A stretch of DNA of 64,000 nt from Halochromatium glycolicum (GCF_016584085.1 NZ_NRSJ01000007.1:1-64000); one strand, 5' to 3'; shown: positions 47,801-56,554, numbered from the stretch's first letter. The notes: generated by a model not told the origin, from the letters alone. Translations and numbers: made by a program.

Positions 47801-47864
47801 AGGCGACCGGCGAGCCGAAGAACGAGGACAGCTCTTTGCGGGTGGTGCGCAGGATGTCAGCCAT
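44862..47864 (-). CDS. Fused ABC-2 permease and GldG-like auxiliary protein
   Basis: The 1000-residue product combines two proteins that are separate in Bacteroidetes gliding clusters. Residues 1-240 are an ABC-2 permease with six helices (starting LRTTRKELSSFFGSPVAYLF). After another membrane helix (about 255-272) comes a large ABC_transp_aux domain (PF09822, about 275-800, with GYFSDETHPLLAPLVPRLRDLL). A final helix lies near the C-terminus. The cargo is unknown. The start at ATG 47864 overlaps the ATPase gene by 8 bases; the DUF4340 gene follows 3 bases after the stop. Confidence 0.88.
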   Translation of the reverse strand: MADILRTTRKELSSFFGSPVAYLFIGAFLAACLFVFFWVEAFFSRNIADTRPLFDWMPVLLIFLAAALTMRLWSEERRAGTLELLATLPVPTWRLVLGKFLAAWALVAIALALTLPLPLTVAFLGPLDWGPVLGAYLATLLLAAAYIAIGLFVSARTDNPIVALIGTTLVAALFYLIGSPALTNLVGHAGGEVLRLIGSGSRFESITRGVIDLRDLYYYLSLVGAFLILTVDWLERLRWAADSDRRMAHHRWTLLTGLAAANLLAANLWLHQIDGVRADLTRGSVYTLSETTKTYLDQLQEPLLIRGYFSDETHPLLAPLVPRLRDLLREYEAAGNGRVIVELVDPHDDPDLEREAGEQYGIRPVAFQTASKYQAGVVNSYFDILVKYGDSDEVLGFQDLIDVKVRGETDLEVALRNPEYDITRAIKKALYGWQGGGDLFAGISEPLRLTAYVSDPDVLPEPLPELRSELETVLEELQAESNGQFSWKLIDPAGDPALEEEIAQRFGLQPLILDLLDPQPFHFGLVLEQGEQAVPIALPEQLDAAGLRRGLRAAIKRFTPGVLRTIALYQPEAGPSMAGLGGMGGNLGAGASDYSLLEEVLREGFKVERTDLRSGQVPEQTDLLLVLAPQELDARQRFAIDQFLMQGGTVILATSSLDVELGGGQIRAQPLTTGLEDWLADLGVTLGPGLVLDPQNTPFPIPVQRRLGGFLVEELQMLPYPYFPDVREDGLSDDAGITAGMDQLTLTWAAPISLDPETAEAHKVTRLIESSPAAWTRDATDVQPDLETYPDLGFPRGEDTGRKLMGVVLEGRFESAFSDQPSPLLVDHEDGGGPSSDTDGEPTDGEPVGPGDRAEASAGQGQGGASADGGTEEPAAPAQPMISTVVDHSPASARLILLGSSSFLSDTAITLATEATQSRYRAPLTLIQNAIDWSLEDRGLLALRGRGQYGRLLEPVGREQRILLESLNYLLALGGLGLVYALHRSLRRRRERRLARMLEG

Positions 47865-48909
47865 GGGTCGAGTCCTCCGTGGCCGCGGCAGCATCATCGG
47901 GCTCGGTCTCGGGGTCGTCTGTCCCGTCGGGCGGGTCGGCCGCGGGGGCGCCGGCCGAGTCCGCGGATGCCGCATCGGCAGTGAGCTCCGAGCCGCCTGC
48001 GGAGATGGTGCCGAACAGCGCCTCGAGGTCACGGCGCTCGGGGGTCAGCTGGTACAGCGCCCAGCCCTTTTCGGCCGCGGTCTGCGCGACCAGCGGTGCA
48101 AGCCGGCGCGCATCGTCGGTCTCCAGCGCGAAGCGGCGGTGCGCACCGGCGTCGCCCAGATGGGCGACGCCGCTGACGCCGGTCAACGCCGACAGGGTCT
48201 CGTTCACCTCCGATAGCGGACGGTCGAGGGTCACGAGCAGCCGGGGCGCGTCACCGAGGGCGTCGAGCCGACGGTCCAGCGCCAGCCGACCGCCGCGCAT
48301 GATCAGCACCCGCGAGCAGACCGCTTCGACCTCTTGCAGGATGTGGGTCGAGATGATCACCGTTGCCTGCCGCGCCAGCTCGCGGATCAGCGCGCGCATG
48401 TGCTGGATCTGCGATGGGTCGAGACCGTTGGTCGGCTCGTCCAGGATCAGGATCGGCGGCTCGTGCAGGATCGCCTGCGCCACCCCGAGCCGCTGCCGGT
48501 AGCCACGGGACAGGGTTGCGACTGGGGCCATGGCCTTGGCGCCGAGCTCGGTGCGCTCGACGGCGCGGCTGATCGCATCGGCGCGGTGCCGCGGCGGGAT
48601 GCCGTGCAGGGTCGCGTGATACTCCAGGTGCTCGAGCACGCTCAGGTCCGGGTAGAGCGGGCAGTTCTCGGGTAGATAACCGATCCGGCGCTGCGCCTCG
48701 CGGCGGCGGTTGGCCAGATCCAACTCATCGATCGCGATCTGCCCGCTGCTCGGCTCCAGGAAACCGGTGAGCATCTTCATGATGGTGGTCTTGCCGGCCC
48801 CATTGTGGCCGAGCAGGCCGACGATCTCGCGCCGGCCGATCGCGAACGACACCCGATCCACCGCCTTCAGGGTGCCGTAGCTGCGGCTGATCTCTTGTGC
48901 CTCGATCAT
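47857..48909 (-). CDS. ABC transporter ATP-binding protein (GldA-like)
   Basis: The 350-residue product is the ATPase of the export system. Walker A GHNGAGKTT is at about 34-42, the signature LSRGYRQRLGVAQ near 134, Walker B ILILDEPTNGLDP near 153, and the H-loop in STHILQEVEAV. A C-terminal regulatory region and an acidic Ala/Asp/Pro tail follow residue 310. It is the first gene of the minus-strand operon, with the permease overlapping its 3' end. The same arrangement occurs in many non-gliding proteobacteria. Confidence 0.93.
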   Translation of the reverse strand: MIEAQEISRSYGTLKAVDRVSFAIGRREIVGLLGHNGAGKTTIMKMLTGFLEPSSGQIAIDELDLANRRREAQRRIGYLPENCPLYPDLSVLEHLEYHATLHGIPPRHRADAISRAVERTELGAKAMAPVATLSRGYRQRLGVAQAILHEPPILILDEPTNGLDPSQIQHMRALIRELARQATVIISTHILQEVEAVCSRVLIMRGGRLALDRRLDALGDAPRLLVTLDRPLSEVNETLSALTGVSGVAHLGDAGAHRRFALETDDARRLAPLVAQTAAEKGWALYQLTPERRDLEALFGTISAGGSELTADAASADSAGAPAADPPDGTDDPETEPDDAAAATEDSTHG

Positions 48910-49390
48910 CCGTTACTCCGATACGGTGTTGGGATTGCCGGACGAGGCCCGCGTCGTGCTGGGTGATGGATGCGGGAGCCGGCGAGCGGCGGTATTGCAC
49001 TGCACTTGAGCAGTGCTGTGCAACTATTACCGTGAATCACGCGAAATGCATCGTCCGGGGTAGCACCATGCTATGAGTGTTAGCGCGCTGTGGGCGGCCA
49101 CGTCATGGCGCCGCCCGGTCATGAAGCACTCCGATCAGGGGCTCCCACGCTATACTTGCCGACCGAATTTGTCCTGGGGGAGCCTGCACTTGGGGGCTCT
49201 TGGGTGCGTGGTGACAAGCGGGAAGCGCGTGCGGTGAGTGATGTGGGTATATAGCGAACGGCCGGTTCTCGATCTGATCCCGAGGGTGCGCGGGATGCTG
49301 ATCTGCAGCAAGAGGCGAAGGCGGCAGTTGCCGCCTTTGGCTCCCGCGCAACCGGGTCAGTGGGCCTTGAAGGCGGCGCGCTCGGGGCAT
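48910..49390. other. Intergenic region with one dispersed repeat
   Basis: Apart from the repeat at 49027-49083 I see no gene or RNA. The stretch separates the divergent ABC operon and the sensor-rarA pair. Confidence 0.5.
49027..49083 (+). repeat. 57-bp dispersed intergenic repeat, copy 3
   Basis: Begins TTACCGTGAATCACGCGAAA, contains TGCATCGTCCGGGGTAGCACC and ends GAGTGTTAGCG. It is the closest match to the inverse of the copy at 6081-6136. Confidence 0.8.
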
Positions 49391-49505
49391 CGTGAGCGGC
49401 ATCGACGTCCTCGACCGATCCGGCGAGCCTTATTTCGAGCGCGAGTTCGGTCAGCCCTATCTGCCGAGGCCGAGTGATATCGCCCCGGTCTCGAGTCCTC
49501 AGTGA
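49391..49505 (+). pseudogene. Short frame coupled to the sensor gene, possible gene remnant
   Basis: From GTG 49391 the frame encodes VSGIDVLDRSGEPYFEREFG and then QPYLPRPSDIAPVSSPQ, whose TGA overlaps the sensor start (TGATG). The composition looks coding, but an in-frame stop lies just upstream. I suspect the C-terminal remnant of a longer upstream gene; I cannot name the family. Confidence 0.35.
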
Positions 49506-50482
49506 TGGGTGGTTGGATTGCCATGCGGCCCATCGCGAGCCTCGGAGGCAAGGCCTCACCGCTGAGTCTCAGGCTGCTGCTGGTGATCATCGTCAGCAGC
49601 TCGCTGTTGACGCTGGTTCTGACCGCGATCCAGCTCGCGCTCGAGTATCGGGCCGATGTCGAGTACATCGAGCTGCGCCTCGAAGAAATCGAGATCAGCT
49701 ATCTGGATTCGCTCACCCAAAGCCTGTGGAACTTGAACGAGGAACAGTATCGCGTCCAGCTCAAGGGCATCCTGAGCCTGCAGGACGTGGTCTACGTCGA
49801 GATTCGCGACCCGGAAGGCACCCTGATCGCAGCCGAAGGTGAGCCATTGACAAGCTCAGCAATCATCAATCGAGTCAGGTTAGAGGCCGAGAACTTCGGT
49901 CAGGAGATTCTGATCGGTGAGCTCGCGATCTTTGCGAGTCTCGAGCGCGTCTATCGGAATCTGCTCTATCGCGGACTGGTCATCCTGCTCAGCCAGGCGA
50001 TCAAGACGATCCTGATCTCGACGGTCATCATCCTGGCCTTCTATTACCTGGTTGCCCGCCACGTGCGCTTCATCGCCGATTACCTCAAGCGACTCGATGT
50101 GCGCTCCGACGAGCGGCTCGCGCTCGCGCGCCGGTGGCGGATTGGCCGTAGCAAGGACGAGCTGGATGTTGTGACCGAGGCGATCAACGAGATGAAGGAG
50201 GCGCTGCGTGCGAGCTACGAGCGTATCCACCAGCTCAACGCCGGTCTCGAATCCAAGGTCGCGGCCCGCACCCGAGAACTGGAGCGCGTTCGGGCGAACG
50301 TCGAGGCGTTGGCGATCCCGCACGCGGAATCATCGACGGCCCCGGTGCTCACGGTCAGCATCGGCTGTGTCAGCGAGACGCCCACCAGCACATCCGGCCC
50401 CGAAGAGCTGGTCGCCCAGGCTGATCAGCTCTTGTATCGCGCCAAGCAGCAAGGCCGCAACCGCGTCCTATGCAACCCATGA
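49505..50482 (+). CDS. Membrane sensor with degenerate, internally deleted GGDEF domain
   Basis: The 325-residue product has two membrane helices (about 24-46 and 160-183) around a periplasmic sensor domain, a HAMP-like segment (about 185-235) and a coiled coil ending AARTREL. It then passes straight into RVRANVEALAIP, TVSIGC and ADQLLYRAKQQGRNRVLCNP, which are the last third of a diguanylate cyclase domain. The GTP-binding and GGDEF/GGEEF active-site part is missing, so it should not make c-di-GMP. The gene is otherwise open. ATG 49505 is used; ATG 49523 is possible. Confidence 0.85.
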   Translation: MGGWIAMRPIASLGGKASPLSLRLLLVIIVSSSLLTLVLTAIQLALEYRADVEYIELRLEEIEISYLDSLTQSLWNLNEEQYRVQLKGILSLQDVVYVEIRDPEGTLIAAEGEPLTSSAIINRVRLEAENFGQEILIGELAIFASLERVYRNLLYRGLVILLSQAIKTILISTVIILAFYYLVARHVRFIADYLKRLDVRSDERLALARRWRIGRSKDELDVVTEAINEMKEALRASYERIHQLNAGLESKVAARTRELERVRANVEALAIPHAESSTAPVLTVSIGCVSETPTSTSGPEELVAQADQLLYRAKQQGRNRVLCNP

Positions 50483-51936
50483 CCCAAATCGGCGCGGAAG
50501 TGGCGGATTCCGCCCAGACGCCACTGGCCGAGCGTATGCGTCCGCGCCGGCTCGATGAGGTCGTCGGCCAGATGCACCTGCTTGCCGCGGGACGGCCGCT
50601 GCGCCACGCGATCAGCGGCGATCGCCCGCACTCGCTGATCTTCTGGGGACCGCCCGGCACCGGCAAGACGACCTTGGCGCGGCTCATCGCCCGGCACACC
50701 GACAGCCGCTTCCTGGCGGTGTCGGCGGTGCTCGCCGGGGTCAAGGACGTCCGGGCCGCGGTCGAGCAGGCGCAGCAGACGCGGGCGCGCGAGCAGCGTG
50801 GCACCATCCTGTTCATCGACGAGGTCCACCGCTTCAACAAGGCCCAGCAGGACGCCTTCCTACCGCATGTGGAAGACGGGACGCTGGTGTTCATCGGCGC
50901 GACGACCGAGAATCCATCGTTCGCACTCAACGATGCGCTGTTGTCGCGGGCCCGCATCTATCCGTTGAAGCCGCTCGAGGCCGCGGACCTAGAGCGTCTT
51001 GCCGATCGCGCGCTCACCGATGCCGAGCGCGGCCTTGCTGGTGCTGACCGCGAGCCGCTCGCCATCGATGCCGACGCCCGCGCGCTGCTGGCCCAGGCGG
51101 CCGATGGCGATGCACGGCGCCTGCTGAACCTGCTCGAGCTCGCCGCCGACCTCGCCACCGATGTCGCAGATAACCCAGCCGGCGCGCCGGTCACAACCGG
51201 CGCCGAACCTGAAGCGGGTTCCGACGCCGCGCCCGGTCCTGACCCCACGTTTGCGGCTAGACAAGCCGAGCCCGGGCGCATCTGCGTGGAGATTGCTCGG
51301 CAAGTCGTCGAGGGTGGGGTGCGCCGCTTCGACAAGGGCGGTGACGCGTTCCACGACCAGACCTCGGCGCTGCACAAATCGGTGCGCGGATCGGCGCCTG
51401 ACGCCGCGCTCTACTGGCTCGCGCGCATGATCGACGGCGGCTGCGATCCGCTCTACATCGCGCGGCGGTTGGTGCGAATGGCGAGCGAGGACATCGGCAA
51501 CGCCGATCCGCGCGCGCTCGATCTGGCGCTGAATGCCTGGGAGGCCCAGCGCCGGCTCGGCAGCCCCGAGGGCGAGCTGGCGCTGGCGCAGGCCACGGTC
51601 TACCTGGCCGCCGCGGCTAAGAGCAACGCGGTCTACAACGCCTGGAATCAAGCCCTGAAGGATGCCCGCCAGCACGGCTCGCTGGAGGTGCCGGTGGATC
51701 TGCGCAACGCGCCGACGCGGCTGATGAAGGAGCTCGGCTACGGCCACGCCTACCGCTACGCCCATGATGAGCCGGACGCCTATGCGGCCGGCGAGCGCTA
51801 CTTCCCGGACGGCATGACTCAGCGCCGTTACTACCAGCCGGTCGAGCGCGGCCTCGAGGTCCGGATCAAGGAGAAGCTCGCGCGGCTCGCTGAGCTGGAC
51901 GAGGCGGCCGCCAAGGACCGGCCGCCCCGCCGATAG
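50470..51936 (+). CDS. rarA: Replication-associated recombination protein RarA (MgsA)
   Basis: RarA is an AAA+ clamp-loader-like ATPase acting at stalled replication forks. The 488-residue product has Walker A GPPGTGKTT at about 60-68, Walker B FIDEVHRFNKAQQD, sensor 1 GATTENPSF, and the C-terminal tetramerisation domain with DQTSALHKSVRGSAPDAALYWL. It is longer than the usual 440-450 residues because of an Ala/Pro/Gly-rich insert (about 233-271) between the AAA+ lid and the C-terminal domain. The start overlaps the sensor gene by 13 bases; ATG 50479 is an alternative. Confidence 0.95.
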   Translation: MQPMTQIGAEVADSAQTPLAERMRPRRLDEVVGQMHLLAAGRPLRHAISGDRPHSLIFWGPPGTGKTTLARLIARHTDSRFLAVSAVLAGVKDVRAAVEQAQQTRAREQRGTILFIDEVHRFNKAQQDAFLPHVEDGTLVFIGATTENPSFALNDALLSRARIYPLKPLEAADLERLADRALTDAERGLAGADREPLAIDADARALLAQAADGDARRLLNLLELAADLATDVADNPAGAPVTTGAEPEAGSDAAPGPDPTFAARQAEPGRICVEIARQVVEGGVRRFDKGGDAFHDQTSALHKSVRGSAPDAALYWLARMIDGGCDPLYIARRLVRMASEDIGNADPRALDLALNAWEAQRRLGSPEGELALAQATVYLAAAAKSNAVYNAWNQALKDARQHGSLEVPVDLRNAPTRLMKELGYGHAYRYAHDEPDAYAAGERYFPDGMTQRRYYQPVERGLEVRIKEKLARLAELDEAAAKDRPPRR

Positions 51937-52045
51937 CCTGGCCAGATCGTTTGCCGTCGCCGGACGGTTGTGCGCTCGAGAGAGACCCTCTAGCATCCAG
52001 CCGACAGGTCGTACCGCTGCTCCGTTCGAGCCGGGAGCCCACCCG

Positions 52046-55000
52046 ATGGAAACTCAGCGATCCTTGAGCGCGTGGCTTCGCACTGCGTTGACCCTGCTGC
52101 TTGCGGCAGTGGCTTTAGTCGCGACGGTTGGCGCGAACGGCGAGCCGGCTGCGATCCCGGCTCCCTTGGAGCCCTGGGTCGACTGGGTGCTAGAGGATGA
52201 TGACGAGCGGGCCTGCTCGCTCGATGGCGCGGGCGCTGGCGAGCGGGTCTGTGCCTGGCCGGGGGTTCTGCGTCTCGATCTCGACACTGACGGTGGACAG
52301 TTCGAGCAGGAGTGGACCCTGCAAGCCGAGCATTGGGTCCCGCTCCCCGGCGGTATCGGTCAGTGGCCGCAGCAGGTCAGCATCGACGGCGAGCCGGCGG
52401 CCGTCGTCGAGCGTGACGGCCGGCCGTCGGTTCGCGTCGACCCCGGCGAGCGACGGATCAGCGGCCGCTTTGCCTGGCCACGACGACCGGATGTGCTGAA
52501 GCTGCCGCCCGAGATCGCGTTGATCTCGCTGCGGCTCGACGGCGCGCCGGTGTCCCCGCTGCGTTTCGACCAGGGCCGTGGGGACCAGGGCCGTGGGGAA
52601 CGTCGCGGCGGGCTTTGGCTCGGGGGTCAGCCGCCGCGGCCGCAGACCGGCGAGGCGGAGCGTCTGAGCCTCGAGGTCGCCCGGCGGATCGAGGACGGGG
52701 TGCCGCTGCGGGTGCAGACGCGCCTGATGCTCGACGTTGCCGGCCCGCCGCGAGAGGTCCTGCTGGGCCCGGTGCTGCTGCCCGGCGGCATCCCGCTGCG
52801 GCTCGAGAGCCCGCTGCCGGCCCGGCTGGTCCGGTCCGAGGAGCGCGCTCGCGGGCGCTCCCGCGCTGGCGCCGACGGTGGAGCGCCAACGCGCTCGGGA
52901 ACCGGTGTTCCAACCGGCGCTGCGACGGTTCCGGAGACGGCCTCTGAGCCCGCGCCGGACCCCGCCGCGGCGCCTGCTGGCGCGGCGCGCGCCGACGAGC
53001 CCACTGCGCAGCCGGAACCCGACGCAGCCGAGCCGGCCTTCCTGCAGGTCCAGGTTCGTCCCGGCCGATGGCTCCTGGGCATCGAGACCCATCATCCGGG
53101 TCCGGTCGACGCGCTGCGATTGTCCGAGTCCGAGTCAGTGCCCGAGTCAGTGCCCGAGCCGGCGCCGCGCGCCGACTGGCCGAAGCAGGAGGTCTGGGTC
53201 TTCGCCGCCCGGCCGGACCTGCGCCAGGTCACCCTTCACGGCGGTCAGCCGATCGACCCGCGCCAGGCGCGCATCCCTGAGGACTGGCGGCAGCTGCCGA
53301 CCCTGCTGATGCGGCCCGGCGAGACGCTGCGGCTCGAGCAACAGCGGCGAGGGGCGGCGGGCAGCGACCGGGTGCGTTTGCACCGAACCTTGCGGTTGGA
53401 CTTCGACGGGGCCGGGTTCAGCGTTCGGGATCGGTTGTCGGGCCGGCTCGAGGTCCGAAGCCGCCTGGAAGCCGAGCCATCGATGGCGCTTGGTCAGGTG
53501 CGCGTTGATGACGAGCCGCGCCTGATCACCCGGTTGCCGGAGCCCGACGCGCCGGAAGGGGTGGAGGTGCGCCCTGGGCCGCTCGCGATGACCGCCGACG
53601 CCCGGCTCGAGACCGGCCCGATCGCGATCCCGCAGACGTTGCCGGCGTCCGGCTGGGCGCTGCCGCTGGCCGAAGCCAGCGCCGAGCTGCTGCTTCCGCC
53701 GGGCTGGGACCTGCTCGCCGTGAGCGGGGTCGATAATCTGCCGGATAGCTGGCTCGGCCGCTGGACCCTGCTCGATATCTTCTTGGTGTTGGTCGCCGCA
53801 TTGGCGGTGGCACGGATCTGGGGCGCTGGCTGGGGGTTGCTGGCGCTTGCGACCCTGGTGCTGACCTGGCAGGAGCCGGGCGCGCCACGCTGGGCCTGGC
53901 TGCACCTGATCCTGGCCGCAGCGTTGCTGCGGGCATTGCGCGCGCAACGCAGCGCGAAGACCGATGATGCCCCGCGGCCTCGAGGCCCAGGCTGGCTCCT
54001 GAGCCTGGTCCAGGTCTATTTCGGCGCCGCGGTGCTGAGCCTGGCGGTGATCGCGGTGCCGTTCCTCGTGACCGAGATGCGCGACGGCCTGTTTCCGCAG
54101 TTGGACCGACAGGGTGCCGGTCTGTTCGGGCTCGTGATGCTCCGTGACGCGACGATGGCATCGGCTCCCAGCCGGCCATCGGGCGCGGTGCGAACCGACC
54201 GTTCCGAACTCGACTTGCTCGCAGACGCGGTGCAGCCGCAGGTCTCCGCGCTCGGCGGCGCCGCGCCGTCGAGCCTGCCGGCGGCGAGTCCGCGGCCTAA
54301 GCGCCTGCCGACGCTCGACCCGAATGCCCAGGTGCAGACCGGCCCGGGTGTACCCGATTGGACTTGGCGCCGTTACCCGCTCGGCTGGACCGGGCCGCTG
54401 GCTGCCGGTCAGCAGCTCGCGCTCTGGCTGCTGCCGCCCGCGGGCTCGCTCGTGCTGGCGTTGCTCGCACTGCTGCTGGTCCCGCTGCTGGCACTGCGCT
54501 TGGCGGACCGCTTGCCGCGCCGCTCGGGTGACGCCGCTCGGCCGATGCTGGGTCTTGCGGTCCTGGCGTGCGGTGCTTGGCTCGCCGTGCAGCCCGGTCT
54601 CGGCAATGCCGCCGCAGCGGCCGCAGCCGGCGAAACCGCGGCCGCCCAAGACGGAGGCTTTCCGCCGCCGGCATTGCTGGATGCCCTCAAGCAGCGGCTG
54701 CTGAAGCCCGCCGACTGCGTGCCGCGCTGCGCCGAGATTGCGCGCATGCAGCTGATGGTCGCCGGGGACCAGCTCCAGTTGGTGCTCGCCGTCGACGCCG
54801 CGGCATCGGTCGCGTTGCCCGTCCCGGGCAGGCGAGGGGGCTGGATGCCAACCCTGATCCGACTCAACGGTGAGCCCTGGCAGCGGCTGCGGCGGTCGGG
54901 AGATGCGTTGTGGTTGCCGCTTCCGGCGGGCCGGCATCTGCTGCAGCTCAGCGGGCCGCTGCCGGCGTCGGATGCCGTCGTGCTGCCGCTGCCGCTGCGC

Positions 55001-56554
55001 CCGCGGCTGGTCGATGCCCGGCTCGCGAAGCCCTGGCAGCTGAACGGGCTGAAGGCGAACGGGGTGCCCGGTGATCAACTCGAGCTGAGCCGCACCCCGG
55101 CCGCGGGCAGGGCCGACGCGGTGGATGCGGCGACCGGCGCTGGGTCGGGTCGGGAGAGCGATCGCTTTCCGCCGCTGCTGCGCATCATACGGACCTTGCG
55201 GTTCGGGCTGGACTGGCAGGTCGAGACCCGGGTCGAGCGCCTCTCGCCGGCGGATGGGCCGGCCAGCCTCAGCCTCGAATTGATCGAGGGTGAGTCGGTC
55301 ACGACCGACGCTGTGCGCGCCAATGCCGAGGGGGCGTTGATCGCGTTGGGTCCGAGGCAGCGGGCACTGCGATGGAACTCGACCCTGGAGGCTGTCGACC
55401 GGTTGACCTTGTCCGCGAGCGAGGCCCCGCGCTTCAGCGAGGAGTGGCGTCTTGCGGTGAGCCCGCTCTGGCATCTGGAGGCCGATGGCGTACCGCCCGT
55501 TCAGGCGACGCAAGCCGAGACCGAGCGCTTGCGGGTCTACCGTCCCTGGGCCGGCGAGCAGCTCACCCTGCGAGTCTGGCGGCCCGTTGGCGTGCCGGGG
55601 CCGCAGTTGACGCTGGACCGAAGCCTCTATCGCGTCACACCGGGGCGCCGATGGACCGAGGCCCAGCTCGAGCTCGTCGTCCGCAGCACCCGCGGCGGTC
55701 GTCACCCGCTCAGGCTGCCGGACGGCGCCGAACTGACGCTGTTCGAGGTCGATGGGCGCTCGAGACCGCTGTCGCTGCAGGCGCCGATGCTCGACCTGCC
55801 GCTCGTGCCCGGGGTGCAGCAGATCGAGATCGGCTGGCGCACGCCCGACGGCCTCGCCTGGCGTTATCGGCCCGCCGTGCTCGACCTCGGCATTGCCGGA
55901 GTGAATGCCGAGACCCAGGTCCGCCTGCCGGACGATCGCTGGGTCCTGTGGACGAGCGGACCCGGGATCGGGGCGGCGGTCCAGTTCTGGGCCCTGCTCA
56001 TTGCGCTGGCCGTGCTGGCCTGGCTGCTCGCGCGCTCCCGCCAGACCCCGCTCGGTTTCGTCGATTGGCTGTTGCTCGCGGTCGGCCTGAGCCAGGTGCC
56101 GGCCTGGATGGGCGCGCTGGTGGTGCTCTGGCTGTTCGCGCTCGGCTGGCGGCGGCGGCTCGGCGAGGATGTGCAGCCGTGGCGTTTCAACCTGGCCCAG
56201 ATCGGGCTGGTGCTGCTCAGCATCGCCGCGCTGATCGCGCTGCTCGCGGCGCTGGAGCAGGGCCTGCTGGGTGCGCCGGCGATGCAGATCGCCGGTAACG
56301 GCTCCACCGCGAGCCGGCTGCAGTGGTATCTCGATCGTCAACCGGGCGAGACGGCCGCCGTGACCCTGGTCTCGGCGCCGATCTGGGCCTATCGCCTGCT
56401 GATGCTGGCCTGGGCGCTCTGGCTCGCATGGCGCCTGACCGGCTGGCTGCGCTGGGGCTGGAATAATCTCATGAGCCCGGTGCCTTGGCGCCCGACGCGG
56501 CGCCAGCAGCTCAAGCGTCAGGTCGCGAACGAGAACCTGAGCGTCGATCTGTGA
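52046..56554 (+). CDS. Very large membrane protein of unknown function
   Basis: I do not recognise the family. The 1502-residue product has a signal sequence (about 10-33), a long beta-rich periplasmic part with a Pro/Ala/Glu linker near 270-345, and a cluster of membrane helices at about 565-680 and 786-860. A second periplasmic part begins with a Cys pair (CVPRC, about 890) and continues to about 1300. Final helices lie at about 1310-1410 and near 1450. Repeated arms such as LRFGLDWQVETRVERL suggest duplicated beta modules. ATG 52046 has GGGAG upstream. Confidence 0.8.
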   Translation: METQRSLSAWLRTALTLLLAAVALVATVGANGEPAAIPAPLEPWVDWVLEDDDERACSLDGAGAGERVCAWPGVLRLDLDTDGGQFEQEWTLQAEHWVPLPGGIGQWPQQVSIDGEPAAVVERDGRPSVRVDPGERRISGRFAWPRRPDVLKLPPEIALISLRLDGAPVSPLRFDQGRGDQGRGERRGGLWLGGQPPRPQTGEAERLSLEVARRIEDGVPLRVQTRLMLDVAGPPREVLLGPVLLPGGIPLRLESPLPARLVRSEERARGRSRAGADGGAPTRSGTGVPTGAATVPETASEPAPDPAAAPAGAARADEPTAQPEPDAAEPAFLQVQVRPGRWLLGIETHHPGPVDALRLSESESVPESVPEPAPRADWPKQEVWVFAARPDLRQVTLHGGQPIDPRQARIPEDWRQLPTLLMRPGETLRLEQQRRGAAGSDRVRLHRTLRLDFDGAGFSVRDRLSGRLEVRSRLEAEPSMALGQVRVDDEPRLITRLPEPDAPEGVEVRPGPLAMTADARLETGPIAIPQTLPASGWALPLAEASAELLLPPGWDLLAVSGVDNLPDSWLGRWTLLDIFLVLVAALAVARIWGAGWGLLALATLVLTWQEPGAPRWAWLHLILAAALLRALRAQRSAKTDDAPRPRGPGWLLSLVQVYFGAAVLSLAVIAVPFLVTEMRDGLFPQLDRQGAGLFGLVMLRDATMASAPSRPSGAVRTDRSELDLLADAVQPQVSALGGAAPSSLPAASPRPKRLPTLDPNAQVQTGPGVPDWTWRRYPLGWTGPLAAGQQLALWLLPPAGSLVLALLALLLVPLLALRLADRLPRRSGDAARPMLGLAVLACGAWLAVQPGLGNAAAAAAAGETAAAQDGGFPPPALLDALKQRLLKPADCVPRCAEIARMQLMVAGDQLQLVLAVDAAASVALPVPGRRGGWMPTLIRLNGEPWQRLRRSGDALWLPLPAGRHLLQLSGPLPASDAVVLPLPLRPRLVDARLAKPWQLNGLKANGVPGDQLELSRTPAAGRADAVDAATGAGSGRESDRFPPLLRIIRTLRFGLDWQVETRVERLSPADGPASLSLELIEGESVTTDAVRANAEGALIALGPRQRALRWNSTLEAVDRLTLSASEAPRFSEEWRLAVSPLWHLEADGVPPVQATQAETERLRVYRPWAGEQLTLRVWRPVGVPGPQLTLDRSLYRVTPGRRWTEAQLELVVRSTRGGRHPLRLPDGAELTLFEVDGRSRPLSLQAPMLDLPLVPGVQQIEIGWRTPDGLAWRYRPAVLDLGIAGVNAETQVRLPDDRWVLWTSGPGIGAAVQFWALLIALAVLAWLLARSRQTPLGFVDWLLLAVGLSQVPAWMGALVVLWLFALGWRRRLGEDVQPWRFNLAQIGLVLLSIAALIALLAALEQGLLGAPAMQIAGNGSTASRLQWYLDRQPGETAAVTLVSAPIWAYRLLMLAWALWLAWRLTGWLRWGWNNLMSPVPWRPTRRQQLKRQVANENLSVDL

